A DNA stretch of 64,000 nucleotides from Flagellimonas taeanensis (GTDB taxonomy: Bacteria > Bacteroidota > Bacteroidia > Flavobacteriales > Flavobacteriaceae). Each line of letters begins with the position of its first letter. The first letter of the stretch is position 1. The notes under the pieces are model-generated. The model did not search any database. It had not been told where the DNA came from and saw only the letters and a program-made list of their open reading frames with translations. Location of the stretch: contig NZ_QXFO01000019.1 in NCBI RefSeq assembly GCF_003584105.1, forward strand, positions 36,185 through 100,184, read 5' to 3'. The translations under genes and the position numbers were made by a program. Below, piece after piece: positions 1 to 7,970 of this stretch.

Positions 1-1423
1 CGAACAAGAGCCTCAAATTGGCAAAACGCTGCCATTCATCCCCCGGCATACGGTACAACAGGGATTTTTTCCCATAGACCACCTCGTCATGGGAAAACGG
101 CAGCATGAAATTCTCCGTAAAAGCATAGGTCATACTGAAGGTAATCGCATTGAGGTCATATGATCGGTGGATAGGTTCTTTTTTAAAGAATTCCAAGGTA
201 TCGTGCATCCAGCCCATCATCCATTTCATACCAAATCCTAGTCCTCCATAGTGAACGGCCTTGGTCACGCCTGAAAACGCAGTGGATTCCTCGGCTATGG
301 TCTGGACTCCTTTAAAGCTTGCATAGACCTCTTGGTTCATCTCCCGAAGGAAGGACATGGCTTCCAGATTTTCATTGTTGCCGTACATATTGGGCTCCCA
401 TTCACCATCTTCACGGGAATAGTCCAGATAAAGCATGGATGCGACGGCATCGACCCGAAGTCCGTCCACATGGTACTGGTCCAACCAAAACACCGCATTG
501 CTGATCAGAAAGGCCCTCACCTCATTTCTTCCATAATTGAAGATGAGGCTCTTCCAATCGGGATGATAGCCCCTTCGCCTATCTGGGTGTTCATAGAGGT
601 GAGACCCATCAAAAAAGCCAAGTCCATGGGCATCTTCGGGAAAATGGGACGGTACCCAATCCAAAATGACCCCTATGCCCCGTTGGTGGAACTTATCGAC
701 CAGCATTTTAAAGTCCTCAGGTTTCCCAAAACGGGAGGTCGGCGCAAAATAACCGGTCAGTTGATACCCCCACGAAGGGTCAAAAGGATACTCCATAACA
801 GGCATGAACTCCACGTGGGTAAACCCCATTTTCTCCACATAGTCCACCAACTGGTCCGCCATTTCAAGGTAGGAAAGGGATTCCCAACCATTTTTTTTCT
901 TCCAAGATGCCAAGTGCACTTCATATACCGAATAAGGCTTGTCCAACCCATTTTTCTCCTCTCGGGTGTCCATCCATTTGCTGTCCTGCCATTTGTGGGG
1001 CGCATCCCAGACCAAGGAAGCGGTATTCGGGGGCTGCTCACAATACCTCGCGAACGGATCCGCCTTTTCTGTCCAAATGTCGTTGTTGTGGGAATGGATC
1101 TTGTATTTGTACTTGGTTCCCTTGTCCACACCAGGAACAAAGCCTTCCCAAATCCCACTGCCATCCCATCGCACGTGGAGCTCGTGCGTCCCTGTGGTCC
1201 AGAAGTTGAAATCCCCGACCACAAAGACTGATTTGGCCGAAGGCGCCCAAACTGCAAAGTAGGTGCCCTTCACCCCATCGACCTCAGTCAGATGGGAACC
1301 CAATTTGTCATACAGTCGGAAATGTTTCCCTGCCTTGAAAAGATCAATATCGAATTCCGTAAAAAAACTATGTGGGACTACCTTGGACATACTTGAGGAT
1401 TTGACATTTACAATATTAAGCAT
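1..1423 (-). CDS. glgB: 1,4-alpha-glucan branching enzyme, C-terminus beyond window
   Basis: The minus-strand frame is open from base 1423 to the window edge and gives about 474 residues of glycogen branching enzyme (GH13), which makes alpha-1,6 branches in glycogen in the cytoplasm. The N-terminal CBM48-like part includes the stretch KGTYFAVWAPSAKSVFVVGD. All three GH13 catalytic acids are visible: the nucleophile in DGLRVDAVASML (near base 440), the acid/base Glu in TIAEEST (near 300) and the Asp in FSHDEVVYG (near 80). About 150 C-terminal residues should lie to the left of the window. ATG 1390 (MSKVVPHSFF) is an alternative start and looks like the usual family N-terminus. No other glycogen gene lies in the window. 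Confidence 0.95.
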   Translation of the reverse strand, partial: MLNIVNVKSSSMSKVVPHSFFTEFDIDLFKAGKHFRLYDKLGSHLTEVDGVKGTYFAVWAPSAKSVFVVGDFNFWTTGTHELHVRWDGSGIWEGFVPGVDKGTKYKYKIHSHNNDIWTEKADPFARYCEQPPNTASLVWDAPHKWQDSKWMDTREEKNGLDKPYSVYEVHLASWKKKNGWESLSYLEMADQLVDYVEKMGFTHVEFMPVMEYPFDPSWGYQLTGYFAPTSRFGKPEDFKMLVDKFHQRGIGVILDWVPSHFPEDAHGLGFFDGSHLYEHPDRRRGYHPDWKSLIFNYGRNEVRAFLISNAVFWLDQYHVDGLRVDAVASMLYLDYSREDGEWEPNMYGNNENLEAMSFLREMNQEVYASFKGVQTIAEESTAFSGVTKAVHYGGLGFGMKWMMGWMHDTLEFFKKEPIHRSYDLNAITFSMTYAFTENFMLPFSHDEVVYGKKSLLYRMPGDEWQRFANLRLLF

Positions 1424-1551
1424 CTTTGTCCAAGAATCCGACTTTGACAACTTATATCGGAAAGAAAACAACATTTTTAAAAAATTGGAACGCTTTTTGA
1501 TTTTCTTGCCTTGACAAACAAAAATTGAAGAGAAATCCAAAATCCAAAATC

Positions 1552-2130
1552 ATGAATAGACTCAACACTTTTTTAGGGGCATTTTTAATATTGATAAGCA
1601 TTTCCTGCGAAGGGCCACAAGGACCTCCAGGTTATGATGGTCTTGACGGCCTTGATGGTCTGGACGGTGCGGACGGCATCCAAGGACAGGTAGTGGAAGT
1701 GGAAAACGTGAACTTTGGCTATGATGGGGAAGCCAATTTATTCAGCACCCTGATCAATTTTAGCGATGTGACCAACCTTGAGGTTTTTGAAGCATATGCA
1801 GTCTTGGTGTATCGATACACTGGTTCCGTTTCTTTGGATGATGGCAGCATGGCCGACTTGTGGAGCCAAATCCCACAGAACTACTTTTTGCCCGAAGGAA
1901 CTATCCAATACGTCTTTGAACACACCTTTGTAGACCTGGAACTGTTCATCGATGGCAACTTTGACCTTTCTACCCTAAGCACCGACTTTACGGACGACCA
2001 AATATTCAGGATCGTTTTTGTGCCCAGCGTATATGCCGAAGCATCCAAAATGGATACCTCAAATATCGAAAATGTAATGTCCGCTTTGGGCATTCAAGAA
2101 AATCAGGTGAAGAAACTGGACTTGAACTGA
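1552..2130 (+). CDS. collagen-like lipoprotein
   Basis: 192 residues. The start is the ATG at 1552, followed by a lipoprotein signal ending ISISC; an upstream TTG at 1525 would spoil it. Directly after the lipidated Cys come eight or nine Gly-X-Y triplets (GPQGPPGYDGLDGLDGLDGA and on to GIQGQ), a short collagen-like tract encoded by near-repeats of 9 bp. The remaining 145 residues have no family I recognise; they are acidic and end at a Lys-rich tail (VKKLDLN). Such proteins are anchored in the envelope, and the collagen tract could trimerise. It is divergent from glgB and is followed by a strong terminator, so it is probably monocistronic. Function unknown. Confidence 0.75.
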   Translation: MNRLNTFLGAFLILISISCEGPQGPPGYDGLDGLDGLDGADGIQGQVVEVENVNFGYDGEANLFSTLINFSDVTNLEVFEAYAVLVYRYTGSVSLDDGSMADLWSQIPQNYFLPEGTIQYVFEHTFVDLELFIDGNFDLSTLSTDFTDDQIFRIVFVPSVYAEASKMDTSNIENVMSALGIQENQVKKLDLN

Positions 2131-2156
2131 TTTCACCATAAATGTTTACCTTGAAG

Positions 2157-2187
2157 TCCCATTGGAAATCCCAATGGGATTTTTTTA
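2157..2187 (+). terminator. rho-independent terminator after collagen-like lipoprotein gene
   Basis: A 9-bp perfect stem (TCCCATTGG with CCAATGGGA) with a 5-base loop is followed by a run of T. It sits 27 bases after the stop of the lipoprotein gene. Confidence 0.85.
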
Positions 2188-2256
2188 TTTTTCTTCCTTA
2201 AAAGATTTGAAAGGAACAAAGTCCTGCTACGTCTAAGAACTTAAAAAGTCGCATAC

Positions 2257-2754
2257 ATGGGAAAAAGATTGTTATTGGTCGTACTGGTCGTACTCTCGGG
2301 GTGCAAGGGCCATACGCAGGAAAAAGAAAATAAAAAGAAAGCTGAAAAAGAGACCACTTTCAAGGTGAACAAGACCGATGCAGAATGGCGTGCCGAATTG
2401 ACGGACATGGAGTACCAAGTCCTCAGAAAAGCGGCCACCGAGCATGCTTTTTCGAGCGACCTGCTGGACAACAAGCAAAAAGGAACCTATGTCTGCGCCG
2501 GTTGCGGCACTCCCCTGTTCAAGAGTGAGCACAAATTTGATTCCGGCACGGGGTGGCCCAGTTTTGACAGGGAAATCAAGGGCAATGTGGCCTATAGCGT
2601 GGACTACAAAATCGGAATGGCCCGCACCGAAGAACATTGTGCAGTATGCGGAGGGCACTTGGGACATGTTTTTGACGACGGGCCCAGGAAAACCACAGGA
2701 AAAAGACATTGTATCAACGGGGCTGCGCTGGACTTCATCCCCGATGGAAATTGA
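2257..2754 (+). CDS. msrB: peptide-methionine (R)-S-oxide reductase, lipoprotein form
   Basis: 165 residues. The N-terminus is a lipoprotein signal with lipobox VLSGC, so this MsrB is exported and anchored, followed by a charged linker (about residues 20-35) and a full SelR domain. The two zinc CxxC pairs are seen as CAGCG and CAVCG, the catalytic Cys is in KRHCIN, and the GTGWPSF motif is intact. It reduces methionine-R-sulfoxide in proteins, here presumably periplasmic ones. A second msrB without a signal follows 13 bases later, so the pair appears to cover two compartments and is probably one transcript. Confidence 0.93.
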   Translation: MGKRLLLVVLVVLSGCKGHTQEKENKKKAEKETTFKVNKTDAEWRAELTDMEYQVLRKAATEHAFSSDLLDNKQKGTYVCAGCGTPLFKSEHKFDSGTGWPSFDREIKGNVAYSVDYKIGMARTEEHCAVCGGHLGHVFDDGPRKTTGKRHCINGAALDFIPDGN

Positions 2755-2767
2755 TCTAAACGAAACC

Positions 2768-3172
2768 ATGGAAAAAAAATACGGAGTACAAAAAACCGAG
2801 GAAGAGTGGAAACAGCAGCTTTCCGCTGAGGAATATTATGTTTTGCGCCAAAAAGGAACGGAACGCCCACACACGGGCCAGTACAACCTACACTTTGAGG
2901 ACGGGGACTATCATTGCAAGGCCTGCAACGCTACACTTTTTAAGAGCGACCACAAATTTGAAAGCGGTTGTGGATGGCCTTCTTTTGACCAGGCTGTGGA
3001 AGGAGCCATCGAATACATCAGGGACACCTCCCACGGGATGATCCGCACAGAGACCCTTTGTGCCAATTGTGGCAGTCATTTGGGACATGTCTTCAACGAT
3101 GGGCCACGGGAAACCACGGGCCAAAGGTACTGCATCAATTCGGTGAGCATCGATTTTGACCCCACTGCATAA
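2768..3172 (+). CDS. msrB: peptide-methionine (R)-S-oxide reductase, cytoplasmic
   Basis: 134 residues. I chose the ATG at 2768 ([10 protein letters not shown]) because it fits the family N-terminus; an in-frame ATG at 2744 adds eight residues and overlaps the upstream msrB. The frame stays open far into the upstream gene, but that part is a shadow. The SelR domain has zinc pairs CKAC and CANC, the GCGWPSF motif, and the catalytic Cys in [11 protein letters not shown]. There is no signal peptide, so it should act in the cytoplasm. It is clearly a divergent paralogue of the exported MsrB before it, so the duplication is probably old. Confidence 0.93.
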   Translation: MEKKYGVQKTEEEWKQQLSAEEYYVLRQKGTERPHTGQYNLHFEDGDYHCKACNATLFKSDHKFESGCGWPSFDQAVEGAIEYIRDTSHGMIRTETLCANCGSHLGHVFNDGPRETTGQRYCINSVSIDFDPTA

Positions 3173-3179
3173 ACAAACC

Positions 3180-3716
3180 ATGGATTTCCAGGAAAATTAC
3201 CTCTCCAATGCCAAGTTCGAGTTGCTCCGGTACAAGACCTTGGGAGAAAAGACCTTTGACCAGCTTACGGACCAGGAAATCCTTTGGAAGCATGGTGATA
3301 CCGATAATTCCATTGCCTTGATCGTAAAACATATGGTCGGCAACATGTTGAGCCGTTGGACCCATTTTTTTACCGAGGATGGTGAAAAGACCTGGCGTGA
3401 CCGCGAATCGGAGTTTGAAGTCCCATATACTTCAAAAGCAGTGATGGTGGCCCATTGGGAAAAGGGTTGGAAATGCCTCTTCGATGCTTTGGAAGGCATC
3501 GATGCATCCAATTTTGGAACCAAGATCAAGATAAGGGGCCAAGAACACACAGTGATAGAGGCCATTAACCGACAATTGGCACATTATGCAAGCCACGTGG
3601 GACAGATTGTACTGTTGGGCAAAATGATCAAAGGCCCCGACTGGATCTCACCGTCCATCCCAAAAGGAGAATCCAAGACCTTCAACCAAAAGATGTTCGG
3701 TACCCCAAAAAGCTGA
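3180..3716 (+). CDS. DinB-fold DUF1572 family protein
   Basis: 178 residues from ATG 3180, seven bases after the msrB stop, so probably the third gene of that operon. The pattern of His residues on a predicted four-helix bundle (KHMVGNML near residue 60, HYASHVGQIV near residue 135) matches the DinB/YfiT superfamily, and the overall sequence matches DUF1572. Members bind a divalent metal and some act as thiol-dependent S-transferases. In a bacillithiol producer (bshC is present in this window) a bacillithiol-transferase role is possible, but that is inference. Confidence 0.75.
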   Translation: MDFQENYLSNAKFELLRYKTLGEKTFDQLTDQEILWKHGDTDNSIALIVKHMVGNMLSRWTHFFTEDGEKTWRDRESEFEVPYTSKAVMVAHWEKGWKCLFDALEGIDASNFGTKIKIRGQEHTVIEAINRQLAHYASHVGQIVLLGKMIKGPDWISPSIPKGESKTFNQKMFGTPKS

Positions 3717-3750
3717 TTTCACAAACAAAGCCATTTTTGCCTTTTTTCAA

Positions 3751-3783
3751 CTTGGGATTTGGGGATGGTTTTCCGTACTTTTG
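3751..3783 (+). promoter_or_regulatory. Bacteroidota-type promoter of lpd
   Basis: A CTTG at 3751-3754 and a perfect TACTTTTG at 3776-3783 are separated by 21 bases, fitting the TTTG / TAnnTTTG consensus. The start site would fall near 3790, leaving a leader of about 45 bases before the lpd ATG. Confidence 0.6.
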
Positions 3784-3836
3784 CACCTGCCGCTTTTAGG
3801 CCGGCTTCAAATCTAACAACTAAAAATCACGATCTA

Positions 3837-5225
3837 ATGAGCAAGTTTGATATAATTGTTTTGGGCAGTGGTCCCGGTGGATATGTTACGGCTATCAGGG
3901 CCTCTCAATTGGGTTTCAAAACAGCCATTGTTGAAAAAGAAAGTCTGGGCGGTGTCTGTCTCAATTGGGGATGTATTCCCACCAAGGCGCTTCTGAAATC
4001 CGCTCAGGTCTTCGAATATTTGAAGCATGCCGGTGATTACGGATTGAACGCCGAAAACGTGGGACACGATTTTGGTGCCGTGGTCAAGCGAAGCCGTGGG
4101 GTAGCCGACGGTATGAGCAAGGGCGTCCAATTCCTGATGAAAAAGAACAAGATCGAGGTCATCAATGGTTTTGGAACACTAAAAAAAGGCAAAAAAGTCG
4201 AGGTCAAATCCGACAGTGGAACCACCGAATATTCCGCAGACCATATCATCATTGCCACAGGGGCGCGAAGCCGTGAATTGCCCAGCCTTCCCCAAGACGG
4301 TAAGAAAGTGATCGGGTACAGGGAAGCCATGTCCCTTGACAAACAGCCTAAGAAGATGATCGTTGTGGGAAGTGGGGCCATCGGTATCGAATTTGCCTAC
4401 TTCTACAATTCCATGGGCACTGAGGTGACCGTGGTGGAATTTATGCCCAACATTGTCCCCGTAGAGGATGAGGATGTATCAAAACAACTCGAGCGTAGCT
4501 TCAAAAAAACGGGGGTCAAGATCATGACATCTGCCGAGGTCACCAAAGTGGACACTTCGGGGGATGGCGTAAAGGCCACCGTAAAAACCTCCAAAGGCGA
4601 AGAAGTGCTTGAGGCCGATGTTGTATTGTCAGCTGTCGGAATCAAGACCAATATCGAAAACATCGGTCTGGAAGATGTGGGCATCGCCGTAGATCGCGAT
4701 AAGATCTTGGTGAACGATTACTACCAGACCAATATTCCGGGATATTATGCCATTGGCGATGTGACCCCAGGTCAAGCCCTGGCCCACGTTGCCTCTGCCG
4801 AAGGTATCCTCTGTGTTGAAAAAATAGCGGGTATGCACGTGGAAGCCCTTGATTATGGCAACATTCCTGGATGTACTTATTGCATTCCCGAAGTCGCCTC
4901 TGTAGGGTTGACCGAAAAACAGGCCAAGGAAAAAGGGTATGACATCAAAGTAGGTAAGTTTCCTTTCTCTGCCAGTGGAAAAGCCAAGGCTTCAGGAAAC
5001 GCCGATGGATTTGTCAAAGTCATTTTCGATGCCAAATATGGTGAATGGTTGGGCTGCCACATGATCGGTGTAGGCGTTACCGATATGATCGCCGAGGCCG
5101 TTGTGGCACGAAAACTCGAAACCACAGGACATGAGGTACTGAAGGCCGTACACCCCCACCCTACCATGAGCGAGGCGGTGATGGAAGCGGTTGCCGATGC
5201 CTATGATGAAGTAATCCACTTATAA
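3837..5225 (+). CDS. lpdA: dihydrolipoyl dehydrogenase
   Basis: 462 residues from ATG 3837 (MSKFDIIVLG); the longer frame upstream lies over the promoter. The flavoprotein reoxidises the dihydrolipoyl groups of the 2-oxoacid dehydrogenase and glycine cleavage complexes. Visible are the FAD Rossmann motif GSGPGG (residues 10-15), the redox pair Cys41/Cys46 in GGVCLNWGC, a second NAD-binding VVGSGAIGIEFA, the FAD-contacting YAIGD, and the C-terminal dimer motif HPHPTMSEAV with the catalytic His-Glu. Length is typical. It has its own promoter and is followed after nine bases by a small membrane protein gene. Confidence 0.97.
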   Translation: MSKFDIIVLGSGPGGYVTAIRASQLGFKTAIVEKESLGGVCLNWGCIPTKALLKSAQVFEYLKHAGDYGLNAENVGHDFGAVVKRSRGVADGMSKGVQFLMKKNKIEVINGFGTLKKGKKVEVKSDSGTTEYSADHIIIATGARSRELPSLPQDGKKVIGYREAMSLDKQPKKMIVVGSGAIGIEFAYFYNSMGTEVTVVEFMPNIVPVEDEDVSKQLERSFKKTGVKIMTSAEVTKVDTSGDGVKATVKTSKGEEVLEADVVLSAVGIKTNIENIGLEDVGIAVDRDKILVNDYYQTNIPGYYAIGDVTPGQALAHVASAEGILCVEKIAGMHVEALDYGNIPGCTYCIPEVASVGLTEKQAKEKGYDIKVGKFPFSASGKAKASGNADGFVKVIFDAKYGEWLGCHMIGVGVTDMIAEAVVARKLETTGHEVLKAVHPHPTMSEAVMEAVADAYDEVIHL

Positions 5226-5234
5226 GAAGGCTGT

Positions 5235-5516
5235 ATGCTAAAGCTATTTAGGGCCACCGCCATTTTAGAGGGAATTTCCTATTTGTTGCTTTTTGGTATG
5301 ACCATGCCCTTGAAACATTGGGCGGACATTCCCGAACCCAATAAATTTGTGGGTTATGCCCACGGGATTCTATTTATCCTCTATGTAGTCGTGGCCCTGG
5401 TATTTTGTTGGGAGCGTAAGTGGGGCATCAAGAAGTATATTGTACTTTTTGTGGCGTCCCTACTGCCTTTTGGAACCTTCTACGCGGATAAAAAGTATTT
5501 GAAGGACCTAGCCTAA
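5235..5516 (+). CDS. DUF3817 small membrane protein
   Basis: 93 residues with three predicted membrane segments (about 8-25, 42-60, 67-84) and the family features LEGISYLLL and GYAHG of DUF3817, a set of small bacterial inner-membrane proteins without a known job. It starts nine bases after lpd and is probably co-transcribed with it. Its last nine bases overlap the end of aroQ on the other strand. Confidence 0.8.
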   Translation: MLKLFRATAILEGISYLLLFGMTMPLKHWADIPEPNKFVGYAHGILFILYVVVALVFCWERKWGIKKYIVLFVASLLPFGTFYADKKYLKDLA

Positions 5517-5924
5517 AAAACTCTGGATGGCCAAATCATAACTCTGTAGGCCAAACCCCAAGATCACTCCTTTTGCACCGGGCGATATGTACGAGACATG
5601 CCTGTATTCCTCCCGCTTATGGGTATTGGAGATATGGACCTCAACAACAGGAGTCGTCACGGCCTTTACCGCATCCCCGATACCTACCGAAGTATGGGTG
5701 TAGGCGGCGGCATTCAAGATGATGCCATCATAGTCAAAACCCACTTCCTGGATTTTCCCGATGATTTCCCCTTCTATATTGGATTGAAAATATTCCAGTT
5801 TCGCTTGTGGGAATTTTTCCTGTAGTTGCTTGAAGTAATCTTCAAAAGTAGTATTGCCGTAGACTTCCGGTTCCCTTTTGCCCAAGAGGTTCAAATTGGG
5901 ACCGTTGATGATGATCAGTTTCAT
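5508..5924 (-). CDS. aroQ: 3-dehydroquinate dehydratase, type II
   Basis: 138 residues from the ATG at 5924 (MKLIIINGPNLNLL); the longer frame runs back through a terminator and is not real. The cytoplasmic enzyme converts 3-dehydroquinate to 3-dehydroshikimate in the shikimate pathway. The signature NGPNLNLLGKREPEVYG carries the catalytic Tyr in its lid loop, followed by NAAAYTHTS and EVHISN with the active-site His. Length is normal for the dodecameric type II enzyme. It converges on the DUF3817 gene with a 9-bp overlap of coding ends. Confidence 0.96.
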   Translation of the reverse strand: MKLIIINGPNLNLLGKREPEVYGNTTFEDYFKQLQEKFPQAKLEYFQSNIEGEIIGKIQEVGFDYDGIILNAAAYTHTSVGIGDAVKAVTTPVVEVHISNTHKREEYRHVSYISPGAKGVILGFGLQSYDLAIQSFLG

Positions 5925-5954
5925 ACTGGTAAAAGTAGGATATTTTTCAAGCAC

Positions 5955-5986
5955 AAAAAAAGCGGAAGTGATCACTTCCGCTTTTA
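5955..5986 (-). terminator. terminator of the 6007-6519 barrel gene
   Basis: The core 5961-5982 is a perfect 22-base palindrome centred on TGATCA, extended by A/T pairs on both sides, with a run of T on the minus strand. It lies between the barrel gene and aroQ, and its symmetry means it could work in both directions. Confidence 0.85.
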
Positions 5987-6006
5987 TTTCATGTAAGGGT
6001 GTGGGC

Positions 6007-6519
6007 TTAATTGAACCTATACCCCGCACCAACGGTAAGGGTATTGATGTCCACAAAATCTCCAAAATCTCCACCTCTGGATACTTGGAAGCCATATCTC
6101 GCCTCCACAAACCAGTTGGAATCGATTTGGTAACCACCTCCAATGGCCAGGTCAAGGCCAAACTCACCATCAGGAAGATCTTCCAACAAATAGTTGATCT
6201 GTGGTCCTCCTTGGATGTTGAACTTATCGGCAACCTTGTATTTGAACATCACAGGAATGTACAGTGAGGTAAGATCGTCCACAAAGCTGAAGAGCAAAGA
6301 TGGCTCAATGTCAAAATCTTCAGAAAGCTCAAAATTATAGCCCCCACCTAGGTAAAATCCTAGTTCACTGTCGCTTGCATCACCAAAAAAGGAATCGTCC
6401 GTGTCAATGCTGATAGACACATTGTTGAAACCTGCCTTGGCAGCAAAACCTTCCTGACCATATGTGCTGATGGTCAAAACAAATACAAAAAATACCGATA
6501 GAACAAATTGTTTTTTCAC
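6007..6519 (-). CDS. outer-membrane beta-barrel protein
   Basis: 170 residues with a cleavable signal peptide (MKKQFVLSVFFVFVLTIS..YGQ) and alternating amphipathic strands ending in the aromatic terminal strand GAGYRFN typical of BAM substrates. It fits the porin-like OMP_b-brl group. It is recognisably similar to the barrel at 51595-52110: both share the order LGFYLG/GFYVGA, EPSLLF/QPELLF, GPQ, and EARY(G/S)FQ. It is the most downstream of three minus-strand barrel genes here, each with separate regulatory signals. Exact role unknown. Confidence 0.8.
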   Translation of the reverse strand: MKKQFVLSVFFVFVLTISTYGQEGFAAKAGFNNVSISIDTDDSFFGDASDSELGFYLGGGYNFELSEDFDIEPSLLFSFVDDLTSLYIPVMFKYKVADKFNIQGGPQINYLLEDLPDGEFGLDLAIGGGYQIDSNWFVEARYGFQVSRGGDFGDFVDINTLTVGAGYRFN

Positions 6520-6543
6520 GATAGAATAGTTTTAGTTAATGCG

Positions 6544-6551
6544 CAAATATA
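6544..6551 (-). promoter_or_regulatory. -7 box before barrel gene 6007-6519
   Basis: A perfect TATATTTG on the minus strand lies 24 bases before the start codon. I could not find a good TTTG at the right distance upstream. Confidence 0.45.
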
Positions 6552-6620
6552 ACAATCTACTTCCCTAATCTCTTGTGGGAAAATTAAAATGTTATTGCTA
6601 TGGACAATTTTCCCGGACAT

Positions 6621-6647
6621 AAAAAAAGCAGGTTTTCACCTGCTTTT
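6621..6647 (-). terminator. terminator of the 6669-7130 barrel gene
   Basis: AAAAGCAGGT and ACCTGCTTTT form a 10-bp perfect stem with a 4-base loop and T-rich flanks on both strands. It lies 22 bases after the stop of the barrel gene and just in front of the promoter of the next one. Confidence 0.85.
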
Positions 6648-6668
6648 GTCAATTGGTTATAACGATTT

Positions 6669-7130
6669 TCAATCTATGGCGAACTGGAGGCCAAAGCCAA
6701 ATGCGGCCACTTCATTTTCCCCCACTTCACTGAGGACCACGGCGGGTCGCCAATCAAAATTGATGACAAAGGGCACACCGTCCACCTTAAAATCCATGCC
6801 CACATGGGGGCGGAGGGCGAAAATATTGTCCGTGTACTTTAAAAAGATGATGCTGGGTCCCACACCGGCATACCACCGCAGTCCCTTCGCGCCCACAAAC
6901 TCTTTGTGGAAGGAATACAGAAAGGTGGCAATGGTGGCATTGTCCTCAAAACCCAGATCGGCCTGGCCCACATGGTTATCCGAGAAGAAATACTTCCCCG
7001 TGGCTCCAAAAAAAGTGGTCTCGTCATAGAGGTCGATGCCCAGACCCAAGGCCGCCTTGTAGTTGGTCTGCGCCTTAAGGACTGTTGAACCTAGGACCGA
7101 AATAGCAATAGCAAAAAGTAATTTTTTCAT
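6669..7130 (-). CDS. outer-membrane beta-barrel protein
   Basis: 153 residues with a signal peptide (MKKLLFAIAISVLGSTVLKAQ) followed by short alternating strands (YKAALGLGIDLY, WYAGVGPSIIFL, HVGMDFKV) and a C-terminal strand FGFGLQF. This is the pattern of a small eight-strand barrel similar to OmpA/OmpW-size proteins. It is encoded between two other barrel genes on the same strand, but a strong terminator separates it from the next. Function unknown. Confidence 0.75.
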   Translation of the reverse strand: MKKLLFAIAISVLGSTVLKAQTNYKAALGLGIDLYDETTFFGATGKYFFSDNHVGQADLGFEDNATIATFLYSFHKEFVGAKGLRWYAGVGPSIIFLKYTDNIFALRPHVGMDFKVDGVPFVINFDWRPAVVLSEVGENEVAAFGFGLQFAID

Positions 7131-7210
7131 TCTTTTTCGTGTTAAATTGGTTAATATTCATGGTTTTCAACTGCTCGGTCATGGGGCTATGAACAGTTGT
7201 TTTTCTTTAG

Positions 7211-7735
7211 CTAGAACAAAAACAGAACTCCCAAGGCCACCATGGAAAAATTTCCATCGTTGCTGACATTGATATATGAAACATTGAGTTCGGTATTACC
7301 ACTGATGTTATACCCGACAGAGGGACGGAGATAAAACCCACCTTCATTGCCCTCATTTATGCCCACGGCATATCCTACATCTGCACCCAATTTGAAATCA
7401 TACGTTGGATAAAGTCGTATTGCTGCCGCCAACGGTACTATCTGAAAGTCTTCAAATTCGCCTTCCACTGTAATCTCTCCGACCGTTACCGATCCTGTTT
7501 CCCCAAAAGCGTTGATAAAGCCTGTGGCCAGACCGGCATCAAATAGTTCCGAGACACCCCAATGATAGGCCAAATCCAAACCAAGACTAAAACTTGAAAA
7601 ATCCGATGCATCACCTACGGGAAGACCCGCATGAACGCCTGCTTTAAAACTGCTCCTGTCCACGTACTGAGCCATGGATGAAAAACTGAATGCAATGAAT
7701 GCTACAACTACTAATACTACTGTCTTTTTGTTCAT
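7211..7735 (-). CDS. outer-membrane beta-barrel protein
   Basis: 174 residues with a signal peptide ending SSMAQ, then strands with Gly/aromatic alternation (FKAGVHAGLPVG, FSLGLDLAYHWGV, FKLGADVGYAVG) and a terminal strand ending GVLFLF. It is typical of outer-membrane barrel proteins annotated as hypothetical in Flavobacteriaceae. A near-consensus -7 box (TACGTTTT) lies about 30 bases upstream of the start. It is first in the row of three barrel genes between xerD and aroQ. Confidence 0.75.
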   Translation of the reverse strand: MNKKTVVLVVVAFIAFSFSSMAQYVDRSSFKAGVHAGLPVGDASDFSSFSLGLDLAYHWGVSELFDAGLATGFINAFGETGSVTVGEITVEGEFEDFQIVPLAAAIRLYPTYDFKLGADVGYAVGINEGNEGGFYLRPSVGYNISGNTELNVSYINVSNDGNFSMVALGVLFLF

Positions 7736-7883
7736 ATGTTAAAATTTTGTCAAGAACAAAACGTATTCTTAATGGATATAGTGCGTATTTGTACTAAAAA
7801 TCCTAATAAAAGCATTCAAGATTGATATAAAAAAGGTTCATTTAAAAAAACATCCCGAAAATATCGAAACAATTTTATCGTTC

Positions 7884-7937
7884 TGGCTCCAATTGACCAA
7901 TGTGCCTTTTGAGTTGACCGATGCACCAAAAGGAGCC
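7884..7937. repeat. structured direct-repeat element before xerD
   Basis: TTGACCAATGTGCC (from 7893) and TTGACCGATGCACC (from 7914) are direct repeats, 11 of 14 positions identical, with a 21-bp period. They are framed by the inverted arms TGGCTCC (7884) and GGAGCCA (7931), and CCTTTTG/CAAAAGG can pair inside. No reading frame explains it. It lies between divergent xerD and a barrel gene. Confidence 0.5.
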
Positions 7938-7970
7938 ATATTTGAACATTTTTGTGTCTATCTTTAGTCC

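Noticed and set aside
332..1231. 299-codon plus-strand reading frame at the left edge
   Set aside because: It is the complement of glgB, whose minus frame has all GH13 catalytic motifs; the plus-strand product has no family resemblance.
2444..2767. Long upstream extension of the second msrB
   Set aside because: It runs out of frame through the first msrB gene; the family N-terminus fits ATG 2768.
3759..3836. 26-codon N-terminal extension of dihydrolipoyl dehydrogenase
   Set aside because: It overlaps the probable promoter (-7 box at 3776) and the family begins at MSKFDIIVLG.
5925..6233. N-terminal extension of aroQ
   Set aside because: It crosses a strong terminator and the downstream part of a barrel gene on the same strand; AroQ begins with MKLIIINGPNLN.
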